Under the pieces are notes generated by a model that saw nothing but the letters and a program-made list of their open reading frames with translations, was not told the DNA's origin and ran no database searches. This document shows positions 32,061-42,468 of a stretch of 64,000 nucleotides of DNA, piece after piece; position 1 is the stretch's first letter, and each line of letters begins with the position of its first letter. Location: positions 9,927,794 to 9,991,793 of the forward strand of contig CM020620.1 in assembly GCA_009829735.1 (NCBI GenBank), read 5' to 3'. The DNA comes from Pyropia yezoensis (Eukaryota > Rhodophyta > Bangiophyceae > Bangiales > Bangiaceae). Position numbers and translations under genes: made by a program.

Positions 32061-33005
32061 CATGGTTGTCACGAGCTTAATGCATGTATTTTGATTTTTC
32101 ATTAATGCATAGATTAAAGCATAGATTAATCAAACTCCGGAACTGACCGTTGCATTAATCATACAGCACTTATCGGCAGTAAGTATCCGAAATCCTGATA
32201 AGTGACGACTCTTTCGCTGGAGTGCGAAGCTGCGGAGTACCCACAGCTGCCGCTGCTGCGCGCAGAACAACTGTCGCTCATTGCACTGCACTGGCCGCTT
32301 GGGCGATTATCGCCCGGCGGCACCAGGTGAGTGGTGGTCGTGGGGGCGCCGTCGGAAGATCGCCGGCAGAGGCCGCCGATGGCGCGCCCTCCTTCAGGCA
32401 GTGAATGCAGATGGCTTCGCAGCCCGGCCGCAGCTGAAACTCAAGCTTTGTCTCACTGGCCTTTCGGCCAGTCGTACGGCTGCTGGCAGCGGGTGCCGGA
32501 ATGTCTCCAGCGCCCGCCAAGAACGCCGCTGCCGCAGCGCCCGCCCGTGCTGCCGCAGGGCCCGCCTGTACTGCCGCAGCGCCCGCCGTAGCGTCTACTG
32601 GTTCTGCGTCCTCCGACGCGTCAGGTACGCCGGCGCCGGAAGGAGGTCCTGCCGCACTGTCAACCTCCATGTTCAGTCTGCACGGGTATCGTGAGCCGAC
32701 CCGACACTCTAAAGCGGTAGGCCCCCGAAGCTCTTCTCATGGCACGGTGGGAAGGGGGAGGGATAGAGGGCGCGCAACGAGGACGTCACTGGCACTCAAA
32801 CGTTGCACGGCGACTGCTTGGTTGGCGCCTAACCACGCTTACTTACGGTGGCGCATTGTGGGAGGCGCACAAGTCCAGAGGTATTTAGTTCAATGTCAAA
32901 AAAGGTATAAAAAATGACACATCGTTGATCAATTAAAAAAGTCTTTAATTAAAGCATGCTTTAATCAAAGGCGACTCAAAAAATGCATGCATTTTGCCAA
33001 CCATG
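32061..33005. mobile_element. Non-autonomous TIR DNA element (MITE-like), about 945 bp
   Basis: The left end reads CATGGTTG, then AATGCATGTATTTT, then GATTAAAGCAT. The reverse complement of the right end reads CATGGTTG, then AATGCATGCATTTT, then GATTAAAGCAT, giving imperfect terminal inverted repeats of about 65-70 bp. The AT-rich ends contrast with a GC-rich interior that encodes no transposase I can recognise; a minus frame at 32670-32278 has a CEAICIHCLKE cluster that might be zinc-finger debris. No clear target-site duplication was found. The rightmost 110 bp recur at 47619-47728 at about 87% identity, confirming a dispersed family. Confidence 0.65.
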
Positions 33006-34354
33006 GTCCAGGGCCTCGTCGGGGCAGCCTCGTGGTGTGCTCACCACTTGGGGAGACCGGGCCGATTCGTCAGAGTGGGGAGGCAGTAATGCGTTCGTGG
33101 CGGGGTCGCCCGCCTGTTGTGCCTACAGCTAATACCCGCCCTCGGATGACGCCGGCCGTCTCCTTCGCAATGGCGCCGGCCCCCGAGACGGCGCCGCCCC
33201 CATCGGCGACGACGTGCCCGTCCGACCCCGGGGGGGGGGGGGGGGGCGCCGGCGGCCGGGGGGGGGGGGGGGGGGCGGGTGCGGGCGGGGCGGGCGGGGC
33301 CTGCGGCCAGGCATGCGGCGACAGCCGCTGGGTGGGGGGGGGGGGGGGGGAGGCGGCTGCGGCCGGGAGGGCGGCGGCTGCGGCCGCGGGTGCGGAGGCT
33401 GCGGCCGGAAAGGGGACGGCCGCTGGAAATAGGGGAGGGCGTTGTGGGCTGCGGTCCAGGGGCGGCCAGGCGCTGCCGGGGAAAGGGTGGCAGTGGCCAG
33501 GGCGTAGGGGCCTCTGCGGCCAGGGGCGGCGGCGGCCGTTGCTGGGCGAGGTGAACGGCTGCCGCTGGGGGTGCTGCGGATGCGGCCGGGCTGGGGCAAG
33601 GGTGCCGCCGGAAATCGGTCTTGTGCTGGCGGCGGCGGCGGCGGGGAGCGGGCGGCTGCTGCCGGGGAGCGAGTCGCTGCGACCAGAAGGGAGGCGGCTG
33701 CGGCCGCGGAGGGGGCGGCTGCTGGGGTTTAGGCCAGGGTGGGAGCCCGGCTGTTGTCGGGGAGGGGGCGGCCTGGGCCGGGCGGCGGGCAGGCGCCGCC
33801 GGCTAATTGGCACCGCTGCAGCCGGGAGGGGGGGGGGGGGGGTCTGCTGCTGCCCAGGGGTTAGTGGCCGTTGCCGGGAGTGGGGCGCCCCTTGTCGACC
33901 AGGGGTGGGGGGCAGGTGGTTTCCTGGGGCGGGGCGAAAGCTGCGGGCGGCTGGGGACTTTTGGTTTGTGGCTGTGCCGGGGATGCCGTGGCTGCTGCTA
34001 CGGGCGGCCGCTGGTGGTCGGGGGCGGGCGGTTCGCCGCCGCTGTCTGGGGGGGGGGGGGGGGGGGGGGTTGCCGCCAGGGGGGATGCTTGTGGGCGGTG
34101 GGGGCGGGATGCCGCTGCTGAAGGGGGCGGCTGCGGTCGTGGGGAAGGGGTCAACAGTTGCCGGGTGGCACACGGCCGTCGACTCGAGTTGCGGCTAGCC
34201 ACACCGACCACCGCATGAGCATTTGGTGGTGGAAGCTCCCAGGGGCTGGGGGTGGCGCTTCGCGGTACTGGGCCCATTTTTTGGCGGGGGGGGTGTCAGC
34301 GTCCGCCCGGCTCCCACAGACAATGGGCGCACTGGCTGGTGTGAATGACCGCAC
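33006..34354. other. G-rich low-complexity block
   Basis: Dominated by imperfect repeats of GCGGCTGCGGCCGG and G runs of 9-19 bases (near 33229-33246, 33260-33274, 33330-33350, 33826-33842 and 34050-34069). Frames stay open on both strands for over 300 codons, but one is Gly/Arg-rich and the other Pro-rich with no motif. I call it non-coding, with high potential for G-quadruplexes on the plus strand. Confidence 0.6.
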
Positions 34355-35180
34355 GTGGCGCTAATGATGCGTCGCGAAGTGCGGCGGTGGCCCGTGGTGC
34401 CCGTCGGGCACGCCAGCACGGCATTCGACGCGGTCATCGCCCGGGAGATGCAGGCGTGGTACGACCTTGCTGTCTACACGGAGGTGCCGTATACGGGGCA
34501 AATCGTAATCTCCACCCGCTGGGTGCTGACGCTGAAGCATCCTGACACCCCCATGGGTGCCCCACGCCGCAAGGCGCGCCTCGTTGTCCGCGGCTCGGAG
34601 GACCCCGACCGTGGCGCCGGGGACGTCACGTCGCCCACCCCGTCCCCGGCCACACTGCACGCCGCCCCCTGGGCTTTGACTTCCCACGGCTTCATCCCGC
34701 GGACGGTCGACGCATGCACCGCCTTCCTCCAAGGCATGCCGCTGGACGGACCGACCGCGGTTTTTGCACAACCGCCGCCGCAGGCCGCGGGTGCCGACCG
34801 GCATGGCCTGCGAACTGCGCGCAAGTGTGCGTACGGGCTGGTCAACGCCCCGCTCTGCTGGTGCAAGATCTTCCTACAGCTGATGGTGGACCCGCAGCCG
34901 AACCGGCCTTTAATCGACCACGGTCAGTTTACGGAGCAGGACGAGGGTCGGCTGGCTCTTATGGTCGCTGTGCACGCCAACGAATTCCTCTTTGGCGACA
35001 CGGCCACGGCGGTGGCGCATTTTGAGCGCCACGGACATGGGCCAATACGTGCAAGGGCGCATGGCAATGCGCGGCGGCGGTGGGTCGGGCGCGCCCGTGT
35101 GCCTAAGCGAAGCCGGTTCAGGCGCGGGCCACGGTGGCACGCGCGCCGACCCCGACCCCATGATGCACCCTGCTGCCACG
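34355..35180 (+). pseudogene. Ty1/copia reverse transcriptase fragment, catalytically dead
   Basis: The translation follows the RVT_2 family: EMQAWYDLAVYTEVPYTGQI, STRWVLTLKH, KARLVVRGSEDP, VDACTAFLQGMPLDG and KCAYGLVNAPLCW. Where copia has YVDDFL, this copy has VHANEFL (34970-34990), so both catalytic Asp residues are gone. Downstream of about 35030 the frame is lost; MGQYVQGRMAMRG appears in another frame. No integrase, LTR or gag was found beside it, so it is an isolated remnant. Family call is firm, activity excluded. Confidence 0.85.
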
Positions 35181-35577
35181 TGACCGTGACCGTTGTCCAC
35201 AAACAGTGCGACCACGGACGGCCACGTCTGGGTATATGGGCGGTGGGGGAGAGACGGGCGGAAGCGGCGGGACGAGCATGAGAAAAATCCAAGTCTTTTC
35301 TCACAACTGGATCTACCGCTGGAACGCTGGAGCCCCCCGCTGGCTGTCCCTGGCGCCTTTTGTCGACCCCTCCTGCCCAAATAGGGGTACCGTTCGTATT
35401 GCACAAGGGACGTGGTCCACTTTGAATCGTCTGCCGGGTCCAAGTCCCCTTCCCAAGGGCGTGCCTGTCCCAGAAACGCCCAGAACGCCACGGCCAAGTC
35501 TGCTATACGACGTTGTTCAACGGGCACACCGTGGCGGCAACGCGCGCCACCCGACCGGCCCACACACGCACTCACGA

Positions 35578-36885
35578 TTACACAGCCCGGCCTACTTGGG
35601 GTGGCCCAACACAGTCTGACGCCGGGCCCTCCTCGCCACGACTCGCCGGGGCCAGCGTCGCCACAAACAGGGCCGATGCATGCCCGATAAAGCCGCTGAT
35701 GGCCCGACCATAGACGTCCACGTGGTCGGCGATGATGATGACCTCGGCAGGCGGCTCTGCCGTCAAAAACGTTCTCGTACCGTGGCGCTCCCTCAGGTTT
35801 GTCTCCACCACCAGCACCACCCTCCCAGACCACTCGTCCCAGTGTTTGCCAAACGCGGTCGGGAGCTTCCTCAGGCTGTCGCCCACATTGGTCTTCAAGT
35901 CGAGCCAGGACTGTGCGTGGCTAGTAAATTTTGGCCTACTTGCAAAGAGCAACCAGCTCCTGCTTCTCCGGTGGTGTTGAGCCTCCTCCGGGCAACAGAA
36001 ACTTGAAGCTGTCAAAGCCGTACTCGTCCGGGCGACACTTGAATACGGTTGATACCAACACCGCCGCCGTCTCGCTGAGAATGGACTGCATCGTGTTGGC
36101 CGCCTCGTCGGTGCGGACAAGGACCGACCGGGTTGCGTTGAACGGCATGCTCTCCAACAAGGGCTGCCCGACCTTCTTGGTATTGTACGTCAGTGTCCCC
36201 GGGTAAAGGGCCCGCAAAGTCACCGCCGTGTTGTCGTGGGGAAGCCGCAGGCCGGGTGACGCAGCACTCCACTCGATCGACGCCACACGCACCCGTGGGA
36301 GTGCCACGTCCGAGTACATGGCAACGTACTCCCACAACCTGGACACACTCCCTCTGCTAGCACACGCGTCCACAACGTGATGAAACGCGTCGAGGATGCC
36401 CCCGACGTGCCGGATAAACTCCTTCATGTCCTGCCGTACGACCGTCTCCCGCTTGCGTTCCTCCCATCGCGAAAGGAGGGCCAACAAGTGGAGAGGGGGC
36501 ATGGACGGGTTCTTGATGACGCCCGTAGAATTCGGAACTGCCGCCGTCAGCGCGTTGCTGCTGACCAGTGCATTCCATGAAGCGCAGGGTCCGGTTGCCA
36601 TCGAGTTACTGTAGACAGGCTGTCGACAGTCTATTTTGCAGAGATGTACGGCGGCGACGATGGCAACCAGCATTCCGTCGAGTACCGGCGTGACGCTACC
36701 ATCAGAACTATCAAACAGCGCGTCAGCGGCAGGGATCACAACCTCAGTCCATACGGGTTTGGAGGTGGCCGCCTTCTTCAGCTGCATGAGAAGAAAGGCC
36801 GCCCCACGAGCATGACTACCGCTGAGAGAGGCCAGCGCCCGAGCGGATATACCTGCAGGAAGCTCGTGTGTTGATTAGGCGGGCA
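35578..36885 (-). pseudogene. Truncated second member of the P-loop NTPase family seen at 52.7-55.9 kb
   Basis: The minus frame opens after a TAA at about 36886, without an ATG until 36787, and reads through THELPAGISARALASLSGSH, MQLKKAATSKPVWTEVVIPA and a long ordinary protein sequence to 35936. A frame shift near 35940 leads to SWLDLKTNVGDSLRKLP and VVLVVETNLRERHGTRTFLT, ending at 35578. The last 110 residues align with the C terminus of the 52.7-kb gene at matching spacing: W..W..R..L...T...R...T..P....VI..D..D.YG..I..F...A..LF. The P-loop half is absent, so this is a 5'-truncated, frame-broken paralogue. Confidence 0.65.
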
Positions 36886-37241
36886 GGGACGCCATGATAC
36901 TGAAGCGGCTCTTGAAGAGAGGGAGAAAGTACGCATTCGCGGGAACGATGTCCTCAGATCTCCCGCTCGGGAATTTCCCGGGATGAGCCGGATAGCCGCT
37001 CGGCACTGTACTTGGGAGGGGGTGCATCCTGGGCTTGTTGATATAGGAAGATTAAGGCGCGGTCCCCCTAACGTAGACCCCTGATCCAGCCCTAATTCAG
37101 TGTTTCCCCCGCGGAAGAACTTGGCCTGCCAAGTCCCGAGAAAGCCGAGCGGCAGCGATCGCAGTTTCTGTCTAGCGATTGTCTGCCCCAGGACCTTGAC
37201 AGCCAGTCGCGTGACCGCAATCGCGATCAAGCATAATTGCA
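36886..37241. other. Upstream region of the metalloprotease gene
   Basis: 356 bases of balanced composition between the truncated P-loop relative (minus) and the protease start (plus). It should contain the protease promoter. CAATCGCGATCAAGCATAATTGC precedes the ATG, and no TATA box is obvious. The two genes are divergently arranged. Confidence 0.4.
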
Positions 37242-40200
37242 ATGGTTGTGTCACGAGGACCGGATGATGAGCGCACCGTTTGGCGCCGCAACCGGGGCGC
37301 GTCTGGCCCAACTACCAAGCCAGCCACGCTGGCTATGGCGCTGACACTTTGCGGTGGCGCACCGGTCCGGGACAAACCTGCCCGTCCTGGGCCCCGTCCT
37401 CGTCTTCGACTACCTCGATTGGCTGTCGCCACGGCATCCCCGAGCAGCAGCTACGGGTCCGCGGAGGTGCAGCGGCCAATGATGCCGGGCCGGCGAGGCG
37501 GCGATGATGCAGAGCCGCTGCTGGTGGGGGCCGCCTCGGCGAGCCCCGCCCTGACATCCGTGCCGCTACCCGACACGGACAGCGACGGCGACAGTACCCG
37601 GGGGGGCGTCCGGTCATCTGCGTTACCCGCCGCAAGTTCCCACTCGCGCAGCTTTCACGCGGGGGGGGAGGGTGGCGCTGGCGGCCTGGCCGCCGCGCCC
37701 TACCCGTCGCCCTTCGGGCTCCTCGATCGCCTTCCATTGTGGCGGCGGTACCCGGTGCCGTCGGCATGTGCGGCGGTTTTTGTTGGATTTGTTCTCCTGT
37801 GGCTCTTGGCGGGGCAGCTCTTTGGTGGCAGCGGCGGCGGCAGGGCGGGCCTTGCCAAGATGGGTGGTGTGGGTGGCCTTCCGAAGGACGCCGCGACGCT
37901 GGCGCTGGTGGCGTCCCTGCTCAAGGCGCGCAATGAGAGCCAGCCTCCGGTTCCCATCCCGGAGCTGTTTGACCGCGTCGATGGCTACTTCACCCTCTTT
38001 CGGGGCACGGGCCTCGCGCAGGGGCGGGTGCTTCTCGAGGTGCCCGCCAGTGAGCTCGACAAGCCATTCATCATCACCGCCATGTACACGGCCGGCGACG
38101 CTGAAGTGGCGCTCACACACATGCCTGCGGAGACGGTGGATCACAACGTCTTTGCATTCCGCAAGAGCGACGCCATCTTTGGAGCTCTCGACCTGTACCG
38201 CCCCAACTTGGACTTGCGAGTAGCGGACAACACCTCGGCTATGGCGCGGTCGTACGAAGAGGGTACCTGGCCGGGCTGGCTCAAGACGTTTGGCGTGCTG
38301 CACAACACGACCTCTGATGGTTACCTCTTTGATGCCACTTCCTGGATTGAGGATGGTTTGTACGTGCTCGAGAGCGATAACGGTGCGGTCGACACCAAGA
38401 AGGTCATCTCCTATGGTGCTCGATTTTTGAACGCCACGGCTTTCCCGCGCAACGTGGAGCTTGACGTGCAGATGCGCGCGCGGAGCGTGGCTGTTCTTGG
38501 CGAGTCTACTTTATCGCCCGAGAACATTTTTTCGTTTATTGTGCACTACTCACTCGCGGCGCTACCTGAGAAGCCGATGCCGGTCCGCACCGCTGACGAG
38601 CGGCTCGGATACTTTGGCCAGAGTTACATTGCCGTCGACGCGGACCGGGCGCTGCACGACAAGCGCACGCTGGTGCACAGATGGGACCTGTCCAAGCGCC
38701 GTCCCGTGGTGTACCACGTGGACCCAACCGTGCCACGTGCGTGGTGGCCAGTCATGAAGGCTGGTGTGGAGGAGTGGAACAAGGCGTTTGCAGCGATAGG
38801 CAAGCCGGATGCTGTGAAGGCCGTCCTACCTGGTGACAAGGATTGGCCAGCTGACTACGCGGCGGGGGACATGCGGTACAACAGTATCTCGTGGGCCCCA
38901 AGCCTCGGGCCAACTTATGCCCTGGGACCGTCGGACGTGGACCCGCGAACGGGCGAAATCTTAAACGCTGACATTGTCTTCACGCATGGCTGGGTACGCG
39001 CCTGGTTGCATGACTATCGTGAGTTTGTGGGTGAGGTCAGCACCCTATCGCGCTTTCAGGTGCCCGACGCCCCAGGTGACTCTGAGGCTTCCTCATCTGG
39101 CCGCCTGCGCGGCGAGCGCCGCCTGGACACCCGCCCCGTTGTAGACGGCGAGCAGATGGACGGTTTAGGTGTGCAGATGTTGTTGTCCACTCATCGCCTG
39201 CGCGAGTGGGAGGCGGGCGCCGCAGTGGCTCGTGCGTCCGTGCTCAACGCGTCTGCCGCCGCTGCGATCGCCTCGCCACCGCCCAACGTGTCGCCAGTCG
39301 ACGCGGCGGCCGCGTCGTCGGCCGTGGATGAGTACATCATGCAAGCCCTGAAGTCAGTGGTGATGCATGAGACGGGCCACACCGTCGGGTTGCGCCACAA
39401 TTTTCGCGCAAGCGCCAACATACCCTGGGCCAAGCTCGCTGATGCCAACTACGTTGCTGAGCATGGGATTACGTCCTCGGTTATGGACTACCTGCCAGTG
39501 CTGGTGCGCGCGAACTCGGCGGACCACACTGCCTACTTTACTCCCGTCATCGGCGCGTATGATTATGCCGCAATCAAGTTTGGCTACGGCGACTTCAAGA
39601 CGGACGCGGAGCTGAGCTCGTTTGCCGAGACGGCGGCCACCGAGTATGGTCTCACGTTCGCGACGGATTCAGATGGGGTTGACCCAGACGGCCCAGACCC
39701 GCTGGCGTCCCTGTGGGATATAAGCGCGTCGCCCCTCGACTACCACGAGAACGTGCTGGAGCTCACCCGCAACGTGGTGACACGCCTGATGAACGCCACG
39801 TCTGCCGACGTAGACGCGTCTTGGCTTGACTTCACGTCGTCGATGGAGACGGCGCTCAAGGTGGCGGCCCGGTCGGTGCAGTATGCAACCAAGTTTATTG
39901 GCGGCCAGTTGCCGTCCCGTGCTCACAGCAGCGGCCGTGCGGGCGACGCCAGCTCAGTGCCCCTGCGCCCCGTGGACGGGGCGACCCAGGACAAGGCGCT
40001 TGCGCTCGTCCTGAGAGAGTTGGACCCGCGCAGTGGGCTGCTCGGCGCGTCCACAGCCTCCACCTATGGCCCATATATGGTACACCGTGTCGGCCACTCG
40101 TGCGAGAAGGCGTCTAGACAGTGTCTTGGCTTTGCCGCGTCGGACGTGCCGCAGCTGCTGCGGGAACTGCGGGGCAAAGTGCTATCATCTCTCCTCCACC

Positions 40201-40643
40201 CTGACCGCCTCAACCGGCTCACCGCCTCCCGCGCCATGGCGCCGGGCGTGCCATCGGTGTCATCCCTGCTACGTCGGGTCACGGACACCCTGTTTATGAC
40301 CTACAAGGGTACCACCCCGAGCAGTCGCCGCGCGCTCGGCCCGCCGCCTTCTCCCATTGCTGATACTGATCGCGTTGCGGATGGTGCGGCTGGTGATGAT
40401 TTGGTGCAGGACGCGCAGGCACAATGGCTGCGCATGCTGCTGGAGCAGGTGACGGCCCCTGTGTACCAAGCGACGGAGAACCACCCGCTGGCCATGATTG
40501 CGCTGGCGGGAGAGGTGGCGCGCGTACACGAGGGTGCCCGCCTGGCGGCCAAAGAGCGGCCCGAGGACGTTCACCTGCGGGGTGTACTGTGGATGACACG
40601 CAAGTTTGCGTCGAACCTCAATGACGTAGCAAGCGGAGACTGA
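37242..40643 (+). CDS. Type II membrane-anchored zinc metalloprotease (met-zincin, DUF5117-type)
   Basis: One uninterrupted frame of 1133 codons from ATG 37242. The N-terminal roughly 165 residues are low complexity. A hydrophobic segment (about 173-194, PSACAAVFVGFVLLWLLAGQ) after an Arg-rich flank looks like a signal anchor. Residues 240-590 match the DUF5117-type region preceding the catalytic domain (DGYFTLFRGT, YHVDPTVPRAWWPVMKAGVEEWN, MRYNSISWAPSLGPTYALGP). The zinc site HETGHTVGLRH is at 709-719 and the Met-turn SVMDYLP has Met748. All three His and the catalytic Glu are present. The ectodomain would lie in the secretory lumen or outside the cell. This family is common in bacteria such as Bacteroidetes, so ancient transfer is possible. 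Codon use matches the neighbourhood. A later ATG at about 37482 is an alternative start. Substrate unknown. Confidence 0.9.
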   Translation: MVVSRGPDDERTVWRRNRGASGPTTKPATLAMALTLCGGAPVRDKPARPGPRPRLRLPRLAVATASPSSSYGSAEVQRPMMPGRRGGDDAEPLLVGAASASPALTSVPLPDTDSDGDSTRGGVRSSALPAASSHSRSFHAGGEGGAGGLAAAPYPSPFGLLDRLPLWRRYPVPSACAAVFVGFVLLWLLAGQLFGGSGGGRAGLAKMGGVGGLPKDAATLALVASLLKARNESQPPVPIPELFDRVDGYFTLFRGTGLAQGRVLLEVPASELDKPFIITAMYTAGDAEVALTHMPAETVDHNVFAFRKSDAIFGALDLYRPNLDLRVADNTSAMARSYEEGTWPGWLKTFGVLHNTTSDGYLFDATSWIEDGLYVLESDNGAVDTKKVISYGARFLNATAFPRNVELDVQMRARSVAVLGESTLSPENIFSFIVHYSLAALPEKPMPVRTADERLGYFGQSYIAVDADRALHDKRTLVHRWDLSKRRPVVYHVDPTVPRAWWPVMKAGVEEWNKAFAAIGKPDAVKAVLPGDKDWPADYAAGDMRYNSISWAPSLGPTYALGPSDVDPRTGEILNADIVFTHGWVRAWLHDYREFVGEVSTLSRFQVPDAPGDSEASSSGRLRGERRLDTRPVVDGEQMDGLGVQMLLSTHRLREWEAGAAVARASVLNASAAAAIASPPPNVSPVDAAAASSAVDEYIMQALKSVVMHETGHTVGLRHNFRASANIPWAKLADANYVAEHGITSSVMDYLPVLVRANSADHTAYFTPVIGAYDYAAIKFGYGDFKTDAELSSFAETAATEYGLTFATDSDGVDPDGPDPLASLWDISASPLDYHENVLELTRNVVTRLMNATSADVDASWLDFTSSMETALKVAARSVQYATKFIGGQLPSRAHSSGRAGDASSVPLRPVDGATQDKALALVLRELDPRSGLLGASTASTYGPYMVHRVGHSCEKASRQCLGFAASDVPQLLRELRGKVLSSLLHPDRLNRLTASRAMAPGVPSVSSLLRRVTDTLFMTYKGTTPSSRRALGPPPSPIADTDRVADGAAGDDLVQDAQAQWLRMLLEQVTAPVYQATENHPLAMIALAGEVARVHEGARLAAKERPEDVHLRGVLWMTRKFASNLNDVASGD

Positions 40644-40675
40644 CACAGCAAACGGAGACTAATGCAGCAAATGGA
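40626..40675 (+). repeat. About 20-bp minisatellite over the protease stop codon
   Basis: Three imperfect units of GCAA(G/A)CGGAGAC with 19-20 bp spacing start in the last codons of the metalloprotease gene and continue past its TGA (40641-40643). Unit gain or loss here could change the C terminus. Confidence 0.7.
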
Positions 40676-42454
40676 GACGGACGCGGCGGACGACGAGTGG
40701 GGCAGGCTTCCATGACATCCAAGCCCTCTTCGCCGGGTGTGCGGTTCGGAGTCTGTGCATTTTGCTGTCCCGGGCTATTCTTATGCGCGGTCGTGCTGCG
40801 GTGCATGCCGTGCGAATGGCAGTGAGATGAGCGGTGATGGGCAGGGCAGGGCATACGTGGTGAGGGGCAGTCTGGCGCTCCGTCCCGCCTGCCCCCCCTT
40901 TCAAGGCACATGATAAAGGCGACGAACGTTATGGGACAGTCGACGACGCTGCCAAGCCTGCATGGTGAGACGGAGACTGGGGCCGTCGGTGGAATCGGGT
41001 TGCGGACCGCCTGGAAAGGGCCCTATTGAAGGCGTCGGCGCCCACCGGCGCCATCGACGGCTTCTCCTCTGAAAGTAGAGTTGATTGTGGGCACTGAAGT
41101 GGCGGCGTCGGCCAGCAGACGTGGAACTAGGGCGACCGCTGCGGGGCGTGGTCGAGAAGGAGCGAAAGCGTGCTGATGTGCGGCGGCGGCGGCGGAGGTG
41201 TCGGCGGTGAGCCACTTTTGTCAATCGCCCGCGCCACTCCCCCTTCCTGCGTGGGTGATCGGCAAGGCGCCCCCACATGGGGGAGGGAGATGAGGGTCCT
41301 GGCGTGCCAGCCGTTTGGCATCGTCGCCGTCACCGCACGGCGAGTACGCAGCGGTTGTCGATGCAGCGGGCGAGGCGTCGGGCGACGCTCACTGCTGCAC
41401 CGCAGAGCTTGCCCTGCTTTTGCCTGGCTGGGGTATCTACTGCTGCATATCTTTCCCTATCGTCCACCCTCCGCCCCCCTGCTTCAGCTCCCCTCTATAT
41501 GTACACCGACCACCTCGGAGCCAGAGAGTCGACACCTGTCATCAGGCTCTCTGTTCTGGGGGAAGCCCACAAGGCCACACACAGGCTTGAAGCATTACAG
41601 ATTGCTTATTTCACCCCAGGACACGTGGTCCACATAAATAGTATTAGAATAATATTCCGCCACAAGTAGGACACATGAATTCATGGATGGAAAAAAATGG
41701 GATTTTTTACATCCAAGATAGATTAATCTATATATTAATATATTAATTTCAATTTTCAATTAATCTGTTGTTTTGTTGGACTTGGCCTGACCCTCCCTGC
41801 CGAGACGCCGTGGGGCGCGCCCCTCACGTCGTCGCCCAGAAATAGCGCTTTACACCTGCTCGCTCCTCGCACTCTCGTTGCTGACTATCTTGCCGCCCAG
41901 GACGGCGCCGAAGGCGGCGATGGGCCGGCTTCGACCTGAGGCGTGGCGGCAAAGCCGACAGACCCAGTGGCCGTAGCAGTCCCGGCACTAGTGTTCTTCT
42001 GCGTGGCACCGAACCCCCACGGTACTTGGCGCGTGCACCCATCAGAGTGGGAGGGTCGGCGGCCAGGGCAGCGGCGAGGAAGTCTGCGGTGTCAGCGACA
42101 GCAGTGGTGGCACAAGCGGCAGCGTCCGCGTGAGCGACTGACCGTCGCGCAGCCCTAGTCCTGCTGTCGCTGCTCCGTGGCCTAGCGTGGGAAAATAGTG
42201 ATATTGCTAATAGGACAAGGGGCAGTGGGGAGAAGGGGGGGGTGGGGAGGGTGGGGCGGGGCTCACCCAGCATGGGGTTAAAAAACATATATGAAATCGG
42301 GAAAGAGCCAACTAATTCATGCTAATAAACATGATTTACTGTCCTTATCTTAATGTATCGATCTTATCGGTGCCATCCATGCATGGATTGTGTGTTTCAG
42401 CACAGCATGTTTAGTCCAGTACTAGAATATTGTGTATGACAATCACCTTTCGAC
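40676..42454. other. Stretch without an assignable gene; AT-rich tract
   Basis: Ordinary GC-rich sequence to 41640, then a distinctly AT-rich stretch (41640-41780) with overlapping palindromes such as AGATTAATCT and ATATTAATATATTAAT. A second AT-rich block lies at 42280-42440. A minus frame at 42288-41824 has no recognisable motif. The AT-rich blocks may be the LTR or terminal part of the element whose primer-binding site is at 42455. Confidence 0.4.
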
Positions 42455-42468
42455 TGGTATCAGAGTGC
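42455..42468 (+). other. Possible initiator-Met tRNA primer-binding site of a lost LTR element
   Basis: TGGTATCAGAGTGC matches, with one mismatch, the TGGTATCAGAGC signature complementary to the 3' end of initiator tRNA-Met that follows the 5' LTR in many copia and gypsy elements. The preceding AT-rich 150 bp could be LTR. Downstream a short frame begins ATG at 42524, but no gag motif is seen. No second LTR was found, so this would be a solo or truncated remnant. Confidence 0.4.

Noticed and set aside
33070-34173. 367-codon proline-rich frame (minus) and overlapping Gly-rich frame (plus)
   Set aside because: Both strands are open over the same bases because of G runs; translations are pure low complexity without any island of ordinary protein.
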